A DNA stretch of 64,000 nucleotides from positions 2,205 to 66,204 of the forward strand of contig NZ_KK365991.1 of assembly GCF_000686605.1 (NCBI RefSeq), written 5' to 3'. The notes beneath the pieces were generated by a model that searched no databases, was not told the DNA's origin, and saw only the letters and a list, made by a program, of their open reading frames with translations. Positions 18,525 through 29,279 of the stretch are shown here, piece after piece; position 1 is the first letter of the stretch; every line of letters begins with the position of its first letter. The stretch is from Streptococcus sobrinus DSM 20742 = ATCC 33478. Lineage in GTDB: Bacteria; Bacillota; Bacilli; Lactobacillales; Streptococcaceae. The position numbers were made by a program, and so were the translations under genes.

Positions 18525-19221
18525 TATAAAGAATGGTCAAGCCGTCCGCCTTTTTAAAGGGGATTTTGCCCAGCAGACGGTGGTCAATCCCGATGTTCTT
18601 GGCCAGGCTCGACTTTTCAAGGAAGCTGGCATCCGCTTTATCCATGTGGTAGATTTGGATGGTGCCTTGGAGGGCAAGGCCAGCAATCGTGACCTGATCG
18701 CCCAGATAAAAGAGACTACTGGTCTGGGTGTCGAGGTCGGGGGTGGCATTCGCACTCTGGAACAGATTGAGGATTATTTGGAAGTAGGCATTGACCGTGT
18801 GATTATCGGGTCCATGGCAGTTAAGAGTCCCGATTTCGTCCAAGCTGCTTTGGAAAAATTTGGAGCAGACCGCATTGTCGTTGGGATTGATGCCAAGTCA
18901 GGCTTGGTGGCCACCGAAGGTTGGTTGGAAACCAGCCAGGTCAACTATCTGGACCTAGCTCTGGCCATGGAAAAAATCGGCGTTAGACTCTTTGTTTATA
19001 CCGATGTTGATCGGGATGGTACTCTAGCTGGTCCCAATCTCCAGCACTATCAAGCCCTGATGACCAAGTTGACATCAGCCCAAGTTATTGCCTCTGGTGG
19101 CATTGCCCAGCTCTCGGATTTGGAGGAGCTGGCCAAGATTGGTCTGCCAGCTGCCATCGTTGGTAAGGCCTACTACAGTGGCAATATTAGCCTAGCCGAG
19201 CTCAAAGCTTTCGGAGGTTAG
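18502..19221 (+). CDS. hisA: ProFAR isomerase
   Basis: Phosphoribosylformimino-5-aminoimidazole carboxamide ribotide isomerase, a (beta/alpha)8 barrel of 239 residues. Start at 18502 follows GGAGG by 6 bp. Catalytic Asp in [13 protein letters not shown], and second Asp in [14 protein letters not shown]; phosphate loops EVGGGIRT and ASGGIAQL. Two bases before hisF. Confidence 0.95.
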   Translation: MQILPAIDIKNGQAVRLFKGDFAQQTVVNPDVLGQARLFKEAGIRFIHVVDLDGALEGKASNRDLIAQIKETTGLGVEVGGGIRTLEQIEDYLEVGIDRVIIGSMAVKSPDFVQAALEKFGADRIVVGIDAKSGLVATEGWLETSQVNYLDLALAMEKIGVRLFVYTDVDRDGTLAGPNLQHYQALMTKLTSAQVIASGGIAQLSDLEELAKIGLPAAIVGKAYYSGNISLAELKAFGG

Positions 19222-19223
19222 CT

Positions 19224-19982
19224 ATGCTGAAAAAAAGAATTATTCCCTGTCTGGATGTCAAGGACGGGCGTGTGGTCAAAGGGGTCAATTTTGTCAATCT
19301 GACCGATGTCGGTGATCCCGTGGACTCAGCCCAGGCCTATTATCAGGCTGGCTGTGATGAGCTGGTCTTTCTGGACATTACGGCCACTCATGAAAAACGC
19401 GATACGACCGTGGAAATGGTCAAGCGGGTGGCAGATCAGGTCTTTATCCCCTTTACGGTCGGTGGTGGCATTCGCTCAGTTGAGGACATGAACCGCATGC
19501 TCAAGGCGGGTGCCGACAAGGTGGCGGTCAATTCCTCTGCTCTAGCTAATCCCCAGCTGATTAAGGCCTGTTCCCAGAAATTCGGCAGTCAGTGCGTGGT
19601 CCTAGCTGTTGATGCCAAGAAGCAGGAAGACGGCAACTGGCATGTCTACGTGGCTGGGGGTCGCAAGGATACTGGCCGTGACTTGTTGGATTGGGTTCAG
19701 GAGGCCGTGCAACTAGGAGCAGGCGAAATCCTTCTGACCTCTATGGATAAGGATGGTACCAAGTCGGGCTTTGATTTGTCCATGCTGAATGCTGTAGCTA
19801 ACCTAGTCAATGTTCCCATTATTGCCTCAGGTGGTGCTGGGTCTGTAGCTGATATGGTTCAGGTTTTTGAGGAAACCCCTGCAACGGGAGCCTTGGCTGC
19901 CTCCATCTTCCACTATGGGGAAATTTCTATTGCGGAGACCAAGGAAGTCATGGCTCAAGCTGGATTGGAGGTCAGACTATGA
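19224..19982 (+). CDS. hisF: Imidazole glycerol phosphate synthase, cyclase subunit
   Basis: 252 residues, barrel paralog of His[15 protein letters not shown] carries the first catalytic Asp, VVLAVDAKK the second. Phosphate-binding TVGGGIRS and IASGGAGS. Partner of HisH. Stop overlaps hisI by 4 bases. Confidence 0.96.
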   Translation: MLKKRIIPCLDVKDGRVVKGVNFVNLTDVGDPVDSAQAYYQAGCDELVFLDITATHEKRDTTVEMVKRVADQVFIPFTVGGGIRSVEDMNRMLKAGADKVAVNSSALANPQLIKACSQKFGSQCVVLAVDAKKQEDGNWHVYVAGGRKDTGRDLLDWVQEAVQLGAGEILLTSMDKDGTKSGFDLSMLNAVANLVNVPIIASGGAGSVADMVQVFEETPATGALAASIFHYGEISIAETKEVMAQAGLEVRL

Positions 19983-20299
19983 CAGAAATCAAGCTGGATT
20001 TTGCCAAGCAAGGCGGGCTCATTCCCGTCATTGTGACCGATTACCAAACAGGGCAAGTTCTCATGTTGGCTTATATGAACCAGGAGAGCTATGACCTGAC
20101 CCTGAAAACCAAAGAAATGCACTATTGGAGTCGCTCCCGTCAGGAAATCTGGCACAAGGGCGAGACCAGTGGTCATTTCCAAAAGGTCAAGTCTATCAAG
20201 ACCGACTGTGATTGCGATACGCTCCTAGTAGCCGTTGAGCAAATCGGTGCCGCCTGTCATACCGGTGCCTATTCTTGCTTTTTTAATGATATTTTATAA
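19979..20299 (+). CDS. hisI: Phosphoribosyl-AMP cyclohydrolase
   Basis: 106 residues, stand-alone cyclohydrolase. Zn/Mg ligands in TDCDCDT and [10 protein letters not shown]; substrate motif MLAYMNQES and YWSRSR. A 116-bp gap separates it from hisE, unlike the overlaps upstream; that gap has no gene. Confidence 0.96.
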   Translation: MTEIKLDFAKQGGLIPVIVTDYQTGQVLMLAYMNQESYDLTLKTKEMHYWSRSRQEIWHKGETSGHFQKVKSIKTDCDCDTLLVAVEQIGAACHTGAYSCFFNDIL

Positions 20300-20415
20300 A
20301 GTCACAAATTCCATTAATGGTGTCCAGCAGAAATTCTTAGGCCCATGCTTAGCATTTTTATCAACTTTGGTAGGGTCTACTTATTAGGACAGCTATATTT
20401 CATAAGGAGGAAGCT

Positions 20416-20730
20416 ATGTTAGAAACACTTTACCAAGAAGCTCAGGACCGCAAGGCCAATCCCAAGGAAGGCTCCTATACCAATTATCTCTTTGACAAGG
20501 GGCTGGACAAGATTCTCAAGAAGGTTGGAGAAGAAGCAACCGAAGTTGTCATCGCCGCCAAGAATGGAAATAAGGAAGAAATCGCCAACGAAACAGCTGA
20601 CCTCCTCTATCACCTAGCTGTCACCCTAGTCGAAACAGGTCTGTCCTTGGCGGATGTCGAAGTAGTCCTTCAAGCCCGCCAGGGAAGACAATCCCGCATT
20701 CATGACCGCCCAGAAATTACGGACTACTAA
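20416..20730 (+). CDS. hisE: Phosphoribosyl-ATP pyrophosphohydrolase
   Basis: 104 residues, MazG-like alpha-helical enzyme. Marks: KVGEEATEVVIAAK and ETADLLYHL. AAGGAGGA lies 7 bp before the ATG. Last gene of the his operon. The 37 C-terminal residues (ARQGRQSRIHDRPEITDY) look slightly longer than average but not abnormal. No clear terminator follows. Confidence 0.95.
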   Translation: MLETLYQEAQDRKANPKEGSYTNYLFDKGLDKILKKVGEEATEVVIAAKNGNKEEIANETADLLYHLAVTLVETGLSLADVEVVLQARQGRQSRIHDRPEITDY

Positions 20731-20898
20731 GGTTGGAGAAGTAGCTTTAAGATTCTAGCCTGAGCTAATGAGAGACTTCACCAAAAATAATTAAGATTTC
20801 TGAAAGCTATAAGGTTTACCATAAAAATAAAATCGGATTGAGCAGCTGAGCTGAAAAAGCTTTGCGTCATGTCAAGTCTAAATTTGAGAAGAAATCTT

Positions 20899-21516
20899 AT
20901 GTTAGTCATCAATCAATTACTCAGTGCTTTCTTGCAACTAGGTCTAGTTATCCTGCTTTCCTTAGTTTGGTATTTCATTCGCCAGCACAAAATTCAGGGC
21001 TATTTTTCTTGGCTGGGACTAAAATCAAGCAAGTCCCTGCCCTGGAAACCCATGCTAGGGATTTTTCTAGCCTATTTTCTACTAGCTTTTCTACCCTACC
21101 TTTGGTTCTACCAAACTGGAAGCCTCCAGCTTTCTGATTTTCGAGCGCAGGTCTTTCATCAGTTGGGATGGTCCTGGCAAACGGTACTGGTCATCCTTGT
21201 CTGGTCAGTCTTTCAGACTTCCCTTAGCGAAGAAATCTTCTTTCGAGGCTTTCTCGGTAAAAGACTGATGGCCAGGCTCGGCTTTGTCAAGGGCAATAGT
21301 CTTCAAGCCTTGCTCTTCGGTAGCCTTCATACCTTGGCATTGGCCAAGTACAATCTTTTAGCAGCCTTTCTGGTCTTTCTTTTGACAGCTGGTATGGCCT
21401 ACGCTTTGGGCTGGTTGATGGCTAAGAAGGCAGATGGGAGTATTATCTATGGTTGGCTCATTCATGCTCTGACTAATTTTTTCTCAAGTTTTCTGCTTCT
21501 AAGTCTTCTTTTTTAG
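20899..21516 (+). CDS. CPBP-family intramembrane protease
   Basis: Hydrophobic protein of 205 residues with about six membrane segments. The Abi/CaaX signature is present: EEIFFRGFLG (Glu-Glu-x3-Arg) and FGSLHTLAL with the second-motif His. Streptococcal relatives act in peptide maturation or bacteriocin self-immunity. I prefer the ATG at 20899; an in-frame ATG at 20869 adds ten residues, and neither has a strong ribosome site. Monocistronic between the his operon and a terminator at 21643. Confidence 0.8.
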   Translation: MLVINQLLSAFLQLGLVILLSLVWYFIRQHKIQGYFSWLGLKSSKSLPWKPMLGIFLAYFLLAFLPYLWFYQTGSLQLSDFRAQVFHQLGWSWQTVLVILVWSVFQTSLSEEIFFRGFLGKRLMARLGFVKGNSLQALLFGSLHTLALAKYNLLAAFLVFLLTAGMAYALGWLMAKKADGSIIYGWLIHALTNFFSSFLLLSLLF

Positions 21517-21642
21517 AAGGAGCTTAAGCTTGAAGACCGATTTTGGGCTAGAATTAGGGAGCTCCATAAATCCTTAGACCCTAAGAGCTAGAAATAAGAG
21601 CAAAGACCCTCTAGGATGTACAATGTCATTAAGCTAAGTGTT

Positions 21643-21677
21643 CCCCTACCATCAATTTATATGGTAGGGGTCTTTTT
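21643..21677 (+). terminator. Terminator after the CPBP gene
   Basis: CCCCTACCAT / ATGGTAGGGG stem followed by TCTTTTTT. Confidence 0.85.
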
Positions 21678-21717
21678 TGATTTGTTTCACTTTTGTAGAG
21701 GGGTCAGTTTTTTGACG

Positions 21718-21755
21718 ATAAAAAATAAGCTGAGACTTTCAATCTCAGCTTATTT
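21718..21755 (-). terminator. Terminator of the lipoteichoic acid synthase gene
   Basis: Perfect 13-bp stem AAATAAGCTGAGA / TCTCAGCTTATTT with a CTTTCAA loop; on the minus strand a T run follows (A run at 21718-21725). Confidence 0.8.
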
Positions 21756-21780
21756 GTATTCTATCTGCTTTCTTCCAGAC

Positions 21781-23934
21781 CTACTTGGAGCTGGATGAGG
21801 AGGAATCAGAGCTACCGTGGATTTCTTCATAGGACTTGGCCTGATAGAGATCCTCTGTTGATTGGTCTCCTTTTTTGTGGTAGAGACTGGTTGACTTATC
21901 ACCCTTGTTCTTACTGATTTTTTCCATCTGCTTCAGGGCGCCGTTGTAATTGTACTGGCTGGAATCTGTCTTGCTTAGGCCTGGAATGGTAGCAAACCTG
22001 AGTAGGTCTCCTGTTTGAATGGCATCACTATTAGACAGTTGAGCAGCTGCCGCATCCTTGAGCTTATCAAGGTCAGCCTTGGTTTGGGCATTTGGTGCTG
22101 TAATTTCTTGACCAGTTTGGGTGTAATAAACCTTGCCACCATAGCTAGTATAGGTTGGACTAATGAAGTAACCAGAAGTCCGCAGGGGCACTAGATTATC
22201 ATTTTGTGGTGACAGTAGGTCTTGTCCCATTTGTAGGTAACCCTTGGTATCAATTCCGAGGAGGTGCAGCAGGGTTGGTAGGGAGTCAATTTCACCCCCA
22301 TAGGTATCGCTGATAAAGCCATCGGTATAGCCCGGAATATTGATGATATAAGGGACTTTCTGCATCATGGCATTGTCGTAATCAGACCAGGTCTCGGCAT
22401 CTTTGCCCAGAAGCGGAGCCAAACTCGTGTTGCGGTCATTAGAGATACCGTAGTGGTCACCGTAAAGGACGATGATAGACTTGTCGTAGAGGCCGGTAGC
22501 CTTAAGATAATCAAAGAAGGATTTGAGGGCCGAATCCAGGTAGTTGGCAGTTGCGAAATAGCCGTTAACCGTATCGTCCTTGGTATCAGCTAGAGGGAAA
22601 CCAAGTTCCTTCTTGTCGCCATTGAGACTGGTGTAGGGGTAGTGGTTGGAAACTGTGATGAACTTAGCGTAGAAAGGTTGCTGCATTTGTTCTAGATACT
22701 TGATAGAGTCTTTGAATAGGTACTTATCATTGAGCCCATACTGGAAGGAGTTGGAATCATCTTGCTTTTCGAAGTAGGTAGAGTCGAAGAAGTAGTTGTA
22801 ACCCCATTGTTTATAGGTATTATTGCGGTTCCAGAAACTTCCGGTATTACCGTGAAAGACGGCACTGGTGTAGCCACCCTTTTGGGCGAGGATGGAAGGT
22901 GTCGCATAGGCGGTATTATCACCACCGTAGTTAACCATGTAGGAACCGTTATTAAGACCATAGAGGGAGTTTTCCATCATGGTCTCGGCGTCCGAGGTCT
23001 TCCCATTTTTTACTTGGTTAAAGAAATTAGAGAAGGCGATAGAGGACTTGGAGTGATAGAGGGAATTTAGGAAAGGCGTAACTTCGTATTCCTTGTCATC
23101 TGATTTTAGCTTGTAATCGAGGAGGAATTGTTGGAAACTCTCAAGGTGAATGACGATGACATTACGGCCTTTAGCGATACCAAAGTATTTGCTGTTAGGG
23201 GCGGCGTAATTCTTTTTGACATAGGCATCAACCTTCTTGAGGTCACCAGCAGTTGCCGCGCTTCTTTCTCGGTGGGCCTGATAGGTTTGATTAGCGCTAT
23301 AGGTCATAAAGGCTGGAAGTCCAATCCCTCTGACCACGTAATAGTTGGCAAATCCCCGAGTCAATAATTGGGGACGAATCGTTTCAGCCGCGAAGAGATT
23401 GGCCGAAAAGAGAAGGACTGACAGAGCAGTGACGGCAAAGCTAGCCCGTTTATTGAAGGGGCGCTTATCCGATTTCATCTTCTTGAAGAAGAGCAGAGGG
23501 ATAAAGACCAGTAAATCAATCAGGAAGAAGAGGTCGGTAAGCTCAACCAAGTTACCTGCCGTATCTCCTAAACCAGCTGCCGACTTAGAACTAGCCATCA
23601 GCGTGTTTACGGTGATAAAATCAGTAAATTCCCTAAAATAAATAGCATTGCTGATAATCAGGATATTCAGAATCAAATAGATGAGAATTTCTAGGGGATA
23701 AAAAATCTTGCTCTTCTTGAAATAAAGCGGTAGCCCCAAAAGCAGGAGCCCTAGCGGTAGGGGATTGAAAATGGCAACAATTGTCTGAGAAGTGTTTTCT
23801 AAGTCTAAATTGAAATCAATATTGTAAGCCCAGAGGGACTTAATCCAATAAAAGAAGAGAAGGACTAACACAAAACCTAAACGTGTGTTGATTATTTTGC
23901 CCATTTTCTTTAAAGGGCTTAAATACTTTTTCAT
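21781..23934 (-). CDS. ltaS: Lipoteichoic acid synthase (LtaS-type sulfatase-fold enzyme)
   Basis: 717 residues. Five N-terminal membrane segments (about residues 15-200) precede an extracellular sulfatase-fold domain. It transfers glycerol phosphate from phosphatidylglycerol to the growing LTA chain. Metal and catalytic marks: VIVIHLESFQ, the nucleophile Thr in GKTSDAE, YGGDNTAY, and the metal ligands in LYGDHYG. The tail is Ser/Lys rich. Length matches family members in streptococci. Minus-strand extended -10 TGG-TATAAT at 23987-23979; ribosome site GAGG just upstream of the ATG. Confidence 0.9.
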   Translation of the reverse strand: MKKYLSPLKKMGKIINTRLGFVLVLLFFYWIKSLWAYNIDFNLDLENTSQTIVAIFNPLPLGLLLLGLPLYFKKSKIFYPLEILIYLILNILIISNAIYFREFTDFITVNTLMASSKSAAGLGDTAGNLVELTDLFFLIDLLVFIPLLFFKKMKSDKRPFNKRASFAVTALSVLLFSANLFAAETIRPQLLTRGFANYYVVRGIGLPAFMTYSANQTYQAHRERSAATAGDLKKVDAYVKKNYAAPNSKYFGIAKGRNVIVIHLESFQQFLLDYKLKSDDKEYEVTPFLNSLYHSKSSIAFSNFFNQVKNGKTSDAETMMENSLYGLNNGSYMVNYGGDNTAYATPSILAQKGGYTSAVFHGNTGSFWNRNNTYKQWGYNYFFDSTYFEKQDDSNSFQYGLNDKYLFKDSIKYLEQMQQPFYAKFITVSNHYPYTSLNGDKKELGFPLADTKDDTVNGYFATANYLDSALKSFFDYLKATGLYDKSIIVLYGDHYGISNDRNTSLAPLLGKDAETWSDYDNAMMQKVPYIINIPGYTDGFISDTYGGEIDSLPTLLHLLGIDTKGYLQMGQDLLSPQNDNLVPLRTSGYFISPTYTSYGGKVYYTQTGQEITAPNAQTKADLDKLKDAAAAQLSNSDAIQTGDLLRFATIPGLSKTDSSQYNYNGALKQMEKISKNKGDKSTSLYHKKGDQSTEDLYQAKSYEEIHGSSDSSSSSSK

Positions 23935-23978
23935 TCCATATCCTCGTTAATTTTAATTTCAGAAAAAATCTAATTTAC

Positions 23979-23987
23979 ATTATACCA
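23979..23987 (-). promoter_or_regulatory. Extended -10 promoter of ltaS
   Basis: TGGTATAAT read on the minus strand, about 45 bp upstream of the ltaS start. Confidence 0.6.
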
Positions 23988-24042
23988 CAAAATAAAAGTT
24001 GAATAGGAAACGAGGTAGAAAGTTTCCTTACTTTTTGGTACA

Positions 24043-25212
24043 ATGTTTAGTATGAATAAGCTTATTGTGGATGCCTTGGTTGAAAAGAAAATCAATCGTG
24101 GAATTCAACTCCTTCAGGGACAGGATTTTAATGATTTTTCGATGTCAGACCAAGTGCTTGGTCTCTATAATGCCAAGCAAAAATTTCTGGGGACAGCCTA
24201 CCTTTCCAAGCAAAATAAGGGAATCGGTTGGCTAGTCTCACGAAAGAGCGTCCAATTAGATAAGCCTTTCTTTATCGATCTTTTTGAAAAAGCCAGAGTC
24301 AAGCGCCAAACCTATGAAAATGATGACCTGACTACAGCCTATCGTCTCTTTAATCAGGATGGCGATGGCTTAGGAGGGCTGACCATTGACCGTTACGGTG
24401 ATTATGCTCTCTTTTCATGGTACAATGCCTACATCTATAGTTTGAAAGATAGCATCGTGGCAGCCTTCCGCCTAGTTTATCCAGAGCTTGGCGGTGGCTA
24501 TGAGAAAATCCGTTTTAAGGGTCTGGACTACCAGTCTGCCCACCTCTATGGTCAGGAAGCACCTGAGACCTTTACGATTTTAGAAAATGGGGTCAGCTAC
24601 AGCGTTTTTCTCAACGATGGCTTAATGACAGGGATTTTTCTGGATCAGCATGAGGTCAGAGCCAGTCTTATCGATGGCTTAGCCATGGGGAAAACAGTTC
24701 TCAACACCTTTTCCTACACGGCGGCTTTTTCCCTAGCAGCTGCCATGGGAGGAGCTTTTGAGACGACTTCGGTCGATTTAGCTAAGCGCTCTCGGGAGCT
24801 GTCTCAGGCTCATTTTCTTGCCAATGGCTTAAGTATGGACCAACACAAGTTGATTGTTATGGATGTTTTTGATTACTATAAGTATGCTAAGCGCAAGGGG
24901 CTGACCTACGACCTGATCATCATTGATCCACCTAGCTTTGCCCGCAATAAGAAGCAGACCTTTTCAGTCGCCAAAGATTACCATAAGTTAGTTTCACAAG
25001 CTCTGGAAATTATCAATCCTGGAGGTCATATCATCGCTTCGACCAATGCCTCCAATCTATCAGTTGGTCAGTTCAAAAAGCAATTGGAAAAAGGCTTTGC
25101 TGGCTACAAGCACCATTATCTGAATTTAAAGCAGTTGCCTGCTGATTTCGCAGTCAATCAAGCTGATCAAAGCAGTAATTATTTGAAAGTATATACAATA
25201 AAGGTAGAGTAG
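24043..25212 (+). CDS. Class I SAM-dependent rRNA methyltransferase (RlmI-like)
   Basis: About 389 residues with an N-terminal PUA-like domain and C-terminal Rossmann methyltransferase. Motifs: [16 protein letters not shown], the [10 protein letters not shown] segment typical of the family, the SAM-binding [12 protein letters not shown] and the catalytic-site [10 protein letters not shown]. It should make m5C in 23S rRNA; target nucleotide not certain. An extended -10 (TGG-TACAAT, 24036-24044) overlaps the first ATG, so translation is leaderless from 24043/24052 or the promoter match is accidental. Confidence 0.85.
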   Translation: MFSMNKLIVDALVEKKINRGIQLLQGQDFNDFSMSDQVLGLYNAKQKFLGTAYLSKQNKGIGWLVSRKSVQLDKPFFIDLFEKARVKRQTYENDDLTTAYRLFNQDGDGLGGLTIDRYGDYALFSWYNAYIYSLKDSIVAAFRLVYPELGGGYEKIRFKGLDYQSAHLYGQEAPETFTILENGVSYSVFLNDGLMTGIFLDQHEVRASLIDGLAMGKTVLNTFSYTAAFSLAAAMGGAFETTSVDLAKRSRELSQAHFLANGLSMDQHKLIVMDVFDYYKYAKRKGLTYDLIIIDPPSFARNKKQTFSVAKDYHKLVSQALEIINPGGHIIASTNASNLSVGQFKKQLEKGFAGYKHHYLNLKQLPADFAVNQADQSSNYLKVYTIKVE

Positions 25213-25219
25213 TAATAAT

Positions 25220-25897
25220 ATGAAAATAGTAGTTCCCGTAATGCCCCGTTCCCTTGACGAGGTCAATCAGCTTGATGTAGCTAAATACGACCATGCCGAT
25301 ATCATTGAATGGCGGGCAGACTTTTTGCCTAAGGATGACATTATCAATGTAGCACCAGCCATCTTTGAAAAATTTCCAGGTCGAGAAATCATCTTTACCC
25401 TGCGAACCCAATCGGAAGGTGGTCAGATTTCTTTGTCTGATGAGGAATATGTCAGCTTGATTAAGGAGGTTTCCTCCCTCTATCACCCTGACTATATTGA
25501 TTTTGAGTACTATTCTCATCAGGATATTTTTTCACAAATGTTGGACTTCCCAAATCTGATTTTGTCCTATCATAATTTTGAGGAAACCCCAGATAACCTC
25601 ATGGGTATCCTGTCTGAGTTGACAACTCTGACTCCTCGGGTAGTTAAGGTGGCTGTTATGCCTCAGTCTGAACAAGATGTCTTGGACCTAATGAATTTCA
25701 CCAGAGGTTTTAAGGTTCTCAATCCTGAACAGGATTATGTGACCATGGCTATGGGCAAACTAGGTCAGGTTTCTCGTCTAGCCAGCGATTTGATGGGCTC
25801 GTCTTGGACCTTTGCCAGTGTCGATGAAGGAAGTGCACCAGGCCAAATCGGTTTGGCAGATATGTTTAAAGTAAGGGAGATTCTTGATGCAGATTGA
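25220..25897 (+). CDS. aroD: 3-Dehydroquinate dehydratase, type I
   Basis: 225 residues. Schiff-base Lys in [14 protein letters not shown], catalytic His in [10 protein letters not shown], and IEWRADFL for substrate binding. Third step of the shikimate pathway. Overlaps aroE by 11 bases. Confidence 0.95.
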   Translation: MKIVVPVMPRSLDEVNQLDVAKYDHADIIEWRADFLPKDDIINVAPAIFEKFPGREIIFTLRTQSEGGQISLSDEEYVSLIKEVSSLYHPDYIDFEYYSHQDIFSQMLDFPNLILSYHNFEETPDNLMGILSELTTLTPRVVKVAVMPQSEQDVLDLMNFTRGFKVLNPEQDYVTMAMGKLGQVSRLASDLMGSSWTFASVDEGSAPGQIGLADMFKVREILDAD

Positions 25898-26753
25898 TGG
25901 ACACACACGCATGGCCGCAGTTGTTGCTCGACCAATTAGACATTCGATTTCACCTTTTATTCATAACTATGCCTTTGATGCTAGTGGTATCAACGGCGTT
26001 TATGTCGCTTGGGACATTCCTGAAGAGGACTTGCAAGAGTCTGTCCAAAATGTTCGTCGTTACGATATGTTTGGGATTAACCTATCTATGCCTTACAAGC
26101 AGGTGGTAATCCCTTTTTTGGATGAATTGAACCAGGCTGCCCAACTGATTGGAGCAGTCAATACGGTTGTCAATCGTCAAGGACAGTTGATTGGCTACAA
26201 TACCGATGGCTATGGCTTTTTTAAGGCATTGGAAAAAGATGACGGTTTCACGGTCAAAGATAAGATCATGACAATTCTCGGCGGCGGTGGGGCAGCCACC
26301 TCGCTTATTGTTCAGGCGGCCCTCAATGGTGCCAAGAAGATTAATATCTTTAACCAGACCCAATTTTTGGAAGAAACCAAGGCCAAGGCTGAAAAATATG
26401 CTGCAGCAACCGGTGTTGAGCTAGAGGTCTTCCCTGTTGAAGACCAAGCTCTGATTCAAGAAAAAATCTTGGAAAGTGATTTACTGGTCAATGCGACCAG
26501 CGTTGGTATGGATGGTCAGTCCATGGTCATTGCTAACAATACAGTTTTGCCAGCAGGTTTAAGAGTGGCTGATGTCATTTACCAACCCTTTGAAACACCT
26601 TTCCTCAGCTATGCAAGAAGCAAGGGACTCAAGGCTAGTAACGGGCTTGGCATGCTGCTCTATCAAGCAGCTAAAGCCTTTGAACTTTGGACCGACCAAT
26701 CTATGCCAACCGATCAGATTTGGCAAGAGCTGGAAAAACGTTACGACGTCTAA
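25887..26753 (+). CDS. aroE: Shikimate dehydrogenase
   Basis: 288 residues from the ATG at 25887, placed by AAGGGAG 7 bp upstream. NADPH-dependent. Substrate motif [10 protein letters not shown] and NLSMPYK (Lys), nucleotide loop GGGGAATS, and [18 protein letters not shown] at the C-terminus. Coupled to aroD. Confidence 0.95.
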   Translation: MQIDGHTRMAAVVARPIRHSISPFIHNYAFDASGINGVYVAWDIPEEDLQESVQNVRRYDMFGINLSMPYKQVVIPFLDELNQAAQLIGAVNTVVNRQGQLIGYNTDGYGFFKALEKDDGFTVKDKIMTILGGGGAATSLIVQAALNGAKKINIFNQTQFLEETKAKAEKYAAATGVELEVFPVEDQALIQEKILESDLLVNATSVGMDGQSMVIANNTVLPAGLRVADVIYQPFETPFLSYARSKGLKASNGLGMLLYQAAKAFELWTDQSMPTDQIWQELEKRYDV

Positions 26754-26917
26754 GCGATAAGCTTTGGTATGCCAGCTATTATTGATAAGATATTATTGGT
26801 ATCGAAATCGCTTGAACTAGTTTTTCTAGTCTTTGCAGGCCCAGAAAGGCTAGAGATTTCTAAAAAGTTTGATAGATCCCTGATAAGTTTTTGCCAAATG
26901 GAACAAAAGGAGGCAGT

Positions 26918-27985
26918 ATGAAATTACGTGTCGATTTGAGTTACAATCCCTACGACTTAGTCATTGAAAAGGGATGTCTGAGCAAGGTCGGAGACTGGGC
27001 AGCTGGTCTTTGGAAACCGCAGAAAGTCACCCTTATCACTGATAACCATGTTGCCAGCCTCTATGCTGAAAAAGTCAAGCTGAGACTGGAAGCCGCAGGG
27101 TTTGAGGTTCACGTTTTTGATTTTCTTGAAGGTGAAGCCAGCAAGACTCTAATCACAGCCAACAAGGCCTTTGAATTTATGATTAAGGTCGGTATGACTC
27201 GCAGTGACGGCGTTATCGGCCTTGGCGGCGGTGTTGTCGGAGATTTGGCTGGTTTTGTTGCCTCTACCTATATGCGGGGGATCCATTTTCTACAAATTCC
27301 GACAAGTCTGACAGCCCAAGTTGACTCCTCCATTGGAGGAAAGACAGGGGTCAACACTCCTTGGGCTAAAAATATTGTCGGTACTTTCGCCCAACCTGAC
27401 GGTGTTCTGATTGACCCAGATACTCTAGAAACCCTGGGAAGTCGTGAATTGGTTGAAGGCATGGGTGAGGTCATTAAGTATGGCCTGATTTCAGACCTGG
27501 ATCTCTGGCAGGAATTGCAGTCTATGTCTGGCACAAGAACAGCTATTCTTGAGCATGCTGAATCCATTATCTACCATTCTTGCAATGTCAAACGTAAGAT
27601 TGTCGTGGAAGATGAATTTGAAGGTGGCATCCGCATGCACCTTAACTTCGGCCACACCATCGGCCATGCCATTGAGCAAACGGCTGGCTACGGCAAGGTC
27701 ATGCACGGCGAGGCAGTCGCTATCGGTATGGTTCAGATTGCCAAAGTAGCAGAAAGAAAAGGCCTTATGCCTGCAGGCCTTTCCCAAGAAATTGCTGATA
27801 TCTGTGCTAAATTTAGCCTGCCAACTGATTTTGAGCCTTGGGATGTCGAGAAGCTCCACGCAGCTCTCAGTCATGATAAGAAGGCTCGAGGCAAGGATAT
27901 TAAAATTGTTCTGGTGCCTGAACTTGGCCAAGCGACTATCAAGCAAATTCCTTTGACAGAAATGAAAGACTATTTGGTGAAATAG
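26918..27985 (+). CDS. aroB: 3-Dehydroquinate synthase
   Basis: 355 residues from the ATG at 26918, preceded by AAAAGGAGG. NAD+/Zn2+ enzyme. Motifs: [26 protein letters not shown], and Zn-binding [11 protein letters not shown] and [10 protein letters not shown] 164-bp gap separates it from aroE; aroC follows immediately. Confidence 0.95.
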   Translation: MKLRVDLSYNPYDLVIEKGCLSKVGDWAAGLWKPQKVTLITDNHVASLYAEKVKLRLEAAGFEVHVFDFLEGEASKTLITANKAFEFMIKVGMTRSDGVIGLGGGVVGDLAGFVASTYMRGIHFLQIPTSLTAQVDSSIGGKTGVNTPWAKNIVGTFAQPDGVLIDPDTLETLGSRELVEGMGEVIKYGLISDLDLWQELQSMSGTRTAILEHAESIIYHSCNVKRKIVVEDEFEGGIRMHLNFGHTIGHAIEQTAGYGKVMHGEAVAIGMVQIAKVAERKGLMPAGLSQEIADICAKFSLPTDFEPWDVEKLHAALSHDKKARGKDIKIVLVPELGQATIKQIPLTEMKDYLVK

Positions 27986-29152
27986 ATGAGATATTTAACA
28001 GCTGGTGAGTCACATGGTCCTCGTCTGACCGCCATTATTGAAGGGGTACCTGCGGGTCTCCCCCTGACAGCTGAAGACATCAATGGTGATTTAAAACGGC
28101 GCCAGGGTGGCTATGGCCGCGGTGGACGCATGAAGATTGAAAGTGACCAAGTTGTCTTTACGTCCGGTGTCCGCCACGGTAAGACAACAGGTGCTCCCAT
28201 CACCATGGATGTGGTCAATCGGGACCACCAGAAGTGGCTAGATATCATGTCCGCCGAAGATATTGAAGACCGGCTCAAGACCAAGCGGAAAATCACCCAT
28301 CCCCGACCAGGTCATGCTGACTTGGTCGGGGGCATAAAGTATCGTTTTGAAGATTTGCGGAATTCCCTAGAGCGGTCCTCTGCCCGGGAAACCACTATGC
28401 GTGTGGCTATCGGCGCTGTAGCCAAGCGAATTTTGGCCGAGTTGGATATTGAAATTGCCAACCATGTGGTTGTTTTTGGTGGCAAGGAAATTGATGTACC
28501 TGACGGCCTAAGTGTTGCTCAAATCAAGAATTTGGCTGCCAAGTCAGAAGTTTCTATTGTCAACCAAGAGCGGGAGCAAGAAATCAAGGACTATATTGAC
28601 CAGATTAAAAAAGACGGCGACACCATCGGTGGCGTCATCGAGACTGTGGTTGGGGGCGTTCCTGCTGGCCTAGGCTCTTACGTTCAGTGGGACAGAAAGC
28701 TGGATGGCAAACTGTCACAAGCAGTCGTGTCTATTAATGCCTTTAAGGGTGTTGAATTTGGTCTGGGTTTCAAGGACGGCTATCTCAAGGGGAGTCAGGT
28801 CATGGATGAAATTCTCTGGAACCCGAAAGACGGCTATACCCGTAAGAGCAACAATCTAGGCGGTTTTGAAGGCGGTATGACCAACGGCCAACCCCTAGTC
28901 ATCCGCGGAGTTATGAAACCTATTCCAACTCTCTATAAGCCTCTCATGTCTGTCGATATTGAAACCCATGAACCTTATAAGGCAACCGTTGAACGGTCTG
29001 ATCCGACGGCCCTGCCAGCCGCAGGTGTGGTTATGGAAGCCGTGGTTGCGACCGTTATTGCCAATGAAATTCTTGAAACTTTCACTTCTGACAATCTCCA
29101 AGAATTAAAAGAAGCCCTGTCCCATCATCGGGACTTCGTTAAGAATTTCTAA
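27986..29152 (+). CDS. aroC: Chorismate synthase
   Basis: 388 residues, FMN-dependent. Signatures [23 protein letters not shown], and [15 protein letters not shown], with the GGMTNGQPL motif. The ATG directly follows the aroB stop. Confidence 0.96.
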   Translation: MRYLTAGESHGPRLTAIIEGVPAGLPLTAEDINGDLKRRQGGYGRGGRMKIESDQVVFTSGVRHGKTTGAPITMDVVNRDHQKWLDIMSAEDIEDRLKTKRKITHPRPGHADLVGGIKYRFEDLRNSLERSSARETTMRVAIGAVAKRILAELDIEIANHVVVFGGKEIDVPDGLSVAQIKNLAAKSEVSIVNQEREQEIKDYIDQIKKDGDTIGGVIETVVGGVPAGLGSYVQWDRKLDGKLSQAVVSINAFKGVEFGLGFKDGYLKGSQVMDEILWNPKDGYTRKSNNLGGFEGGMTNGQPLVIRGVMKPIPTLYKPLMSVDIETHEPYKATVERSDPTALPAAGVVMEAVVATVIANEILETFTSDNLQELKEALSHHRDFVKNF

Positions 29153-29279
29153 CTGAGAAAATGAGTTCGGGGCAAAAGGCAAGAGTTGCTGACTTCCCAA
29201 ACTTGCAAAATTAAAGTGAGAATTGGTTGGCAGTTGCTAATTGATTGCTTCCACTTTTATTAGAAGCTTAGGAGCACTT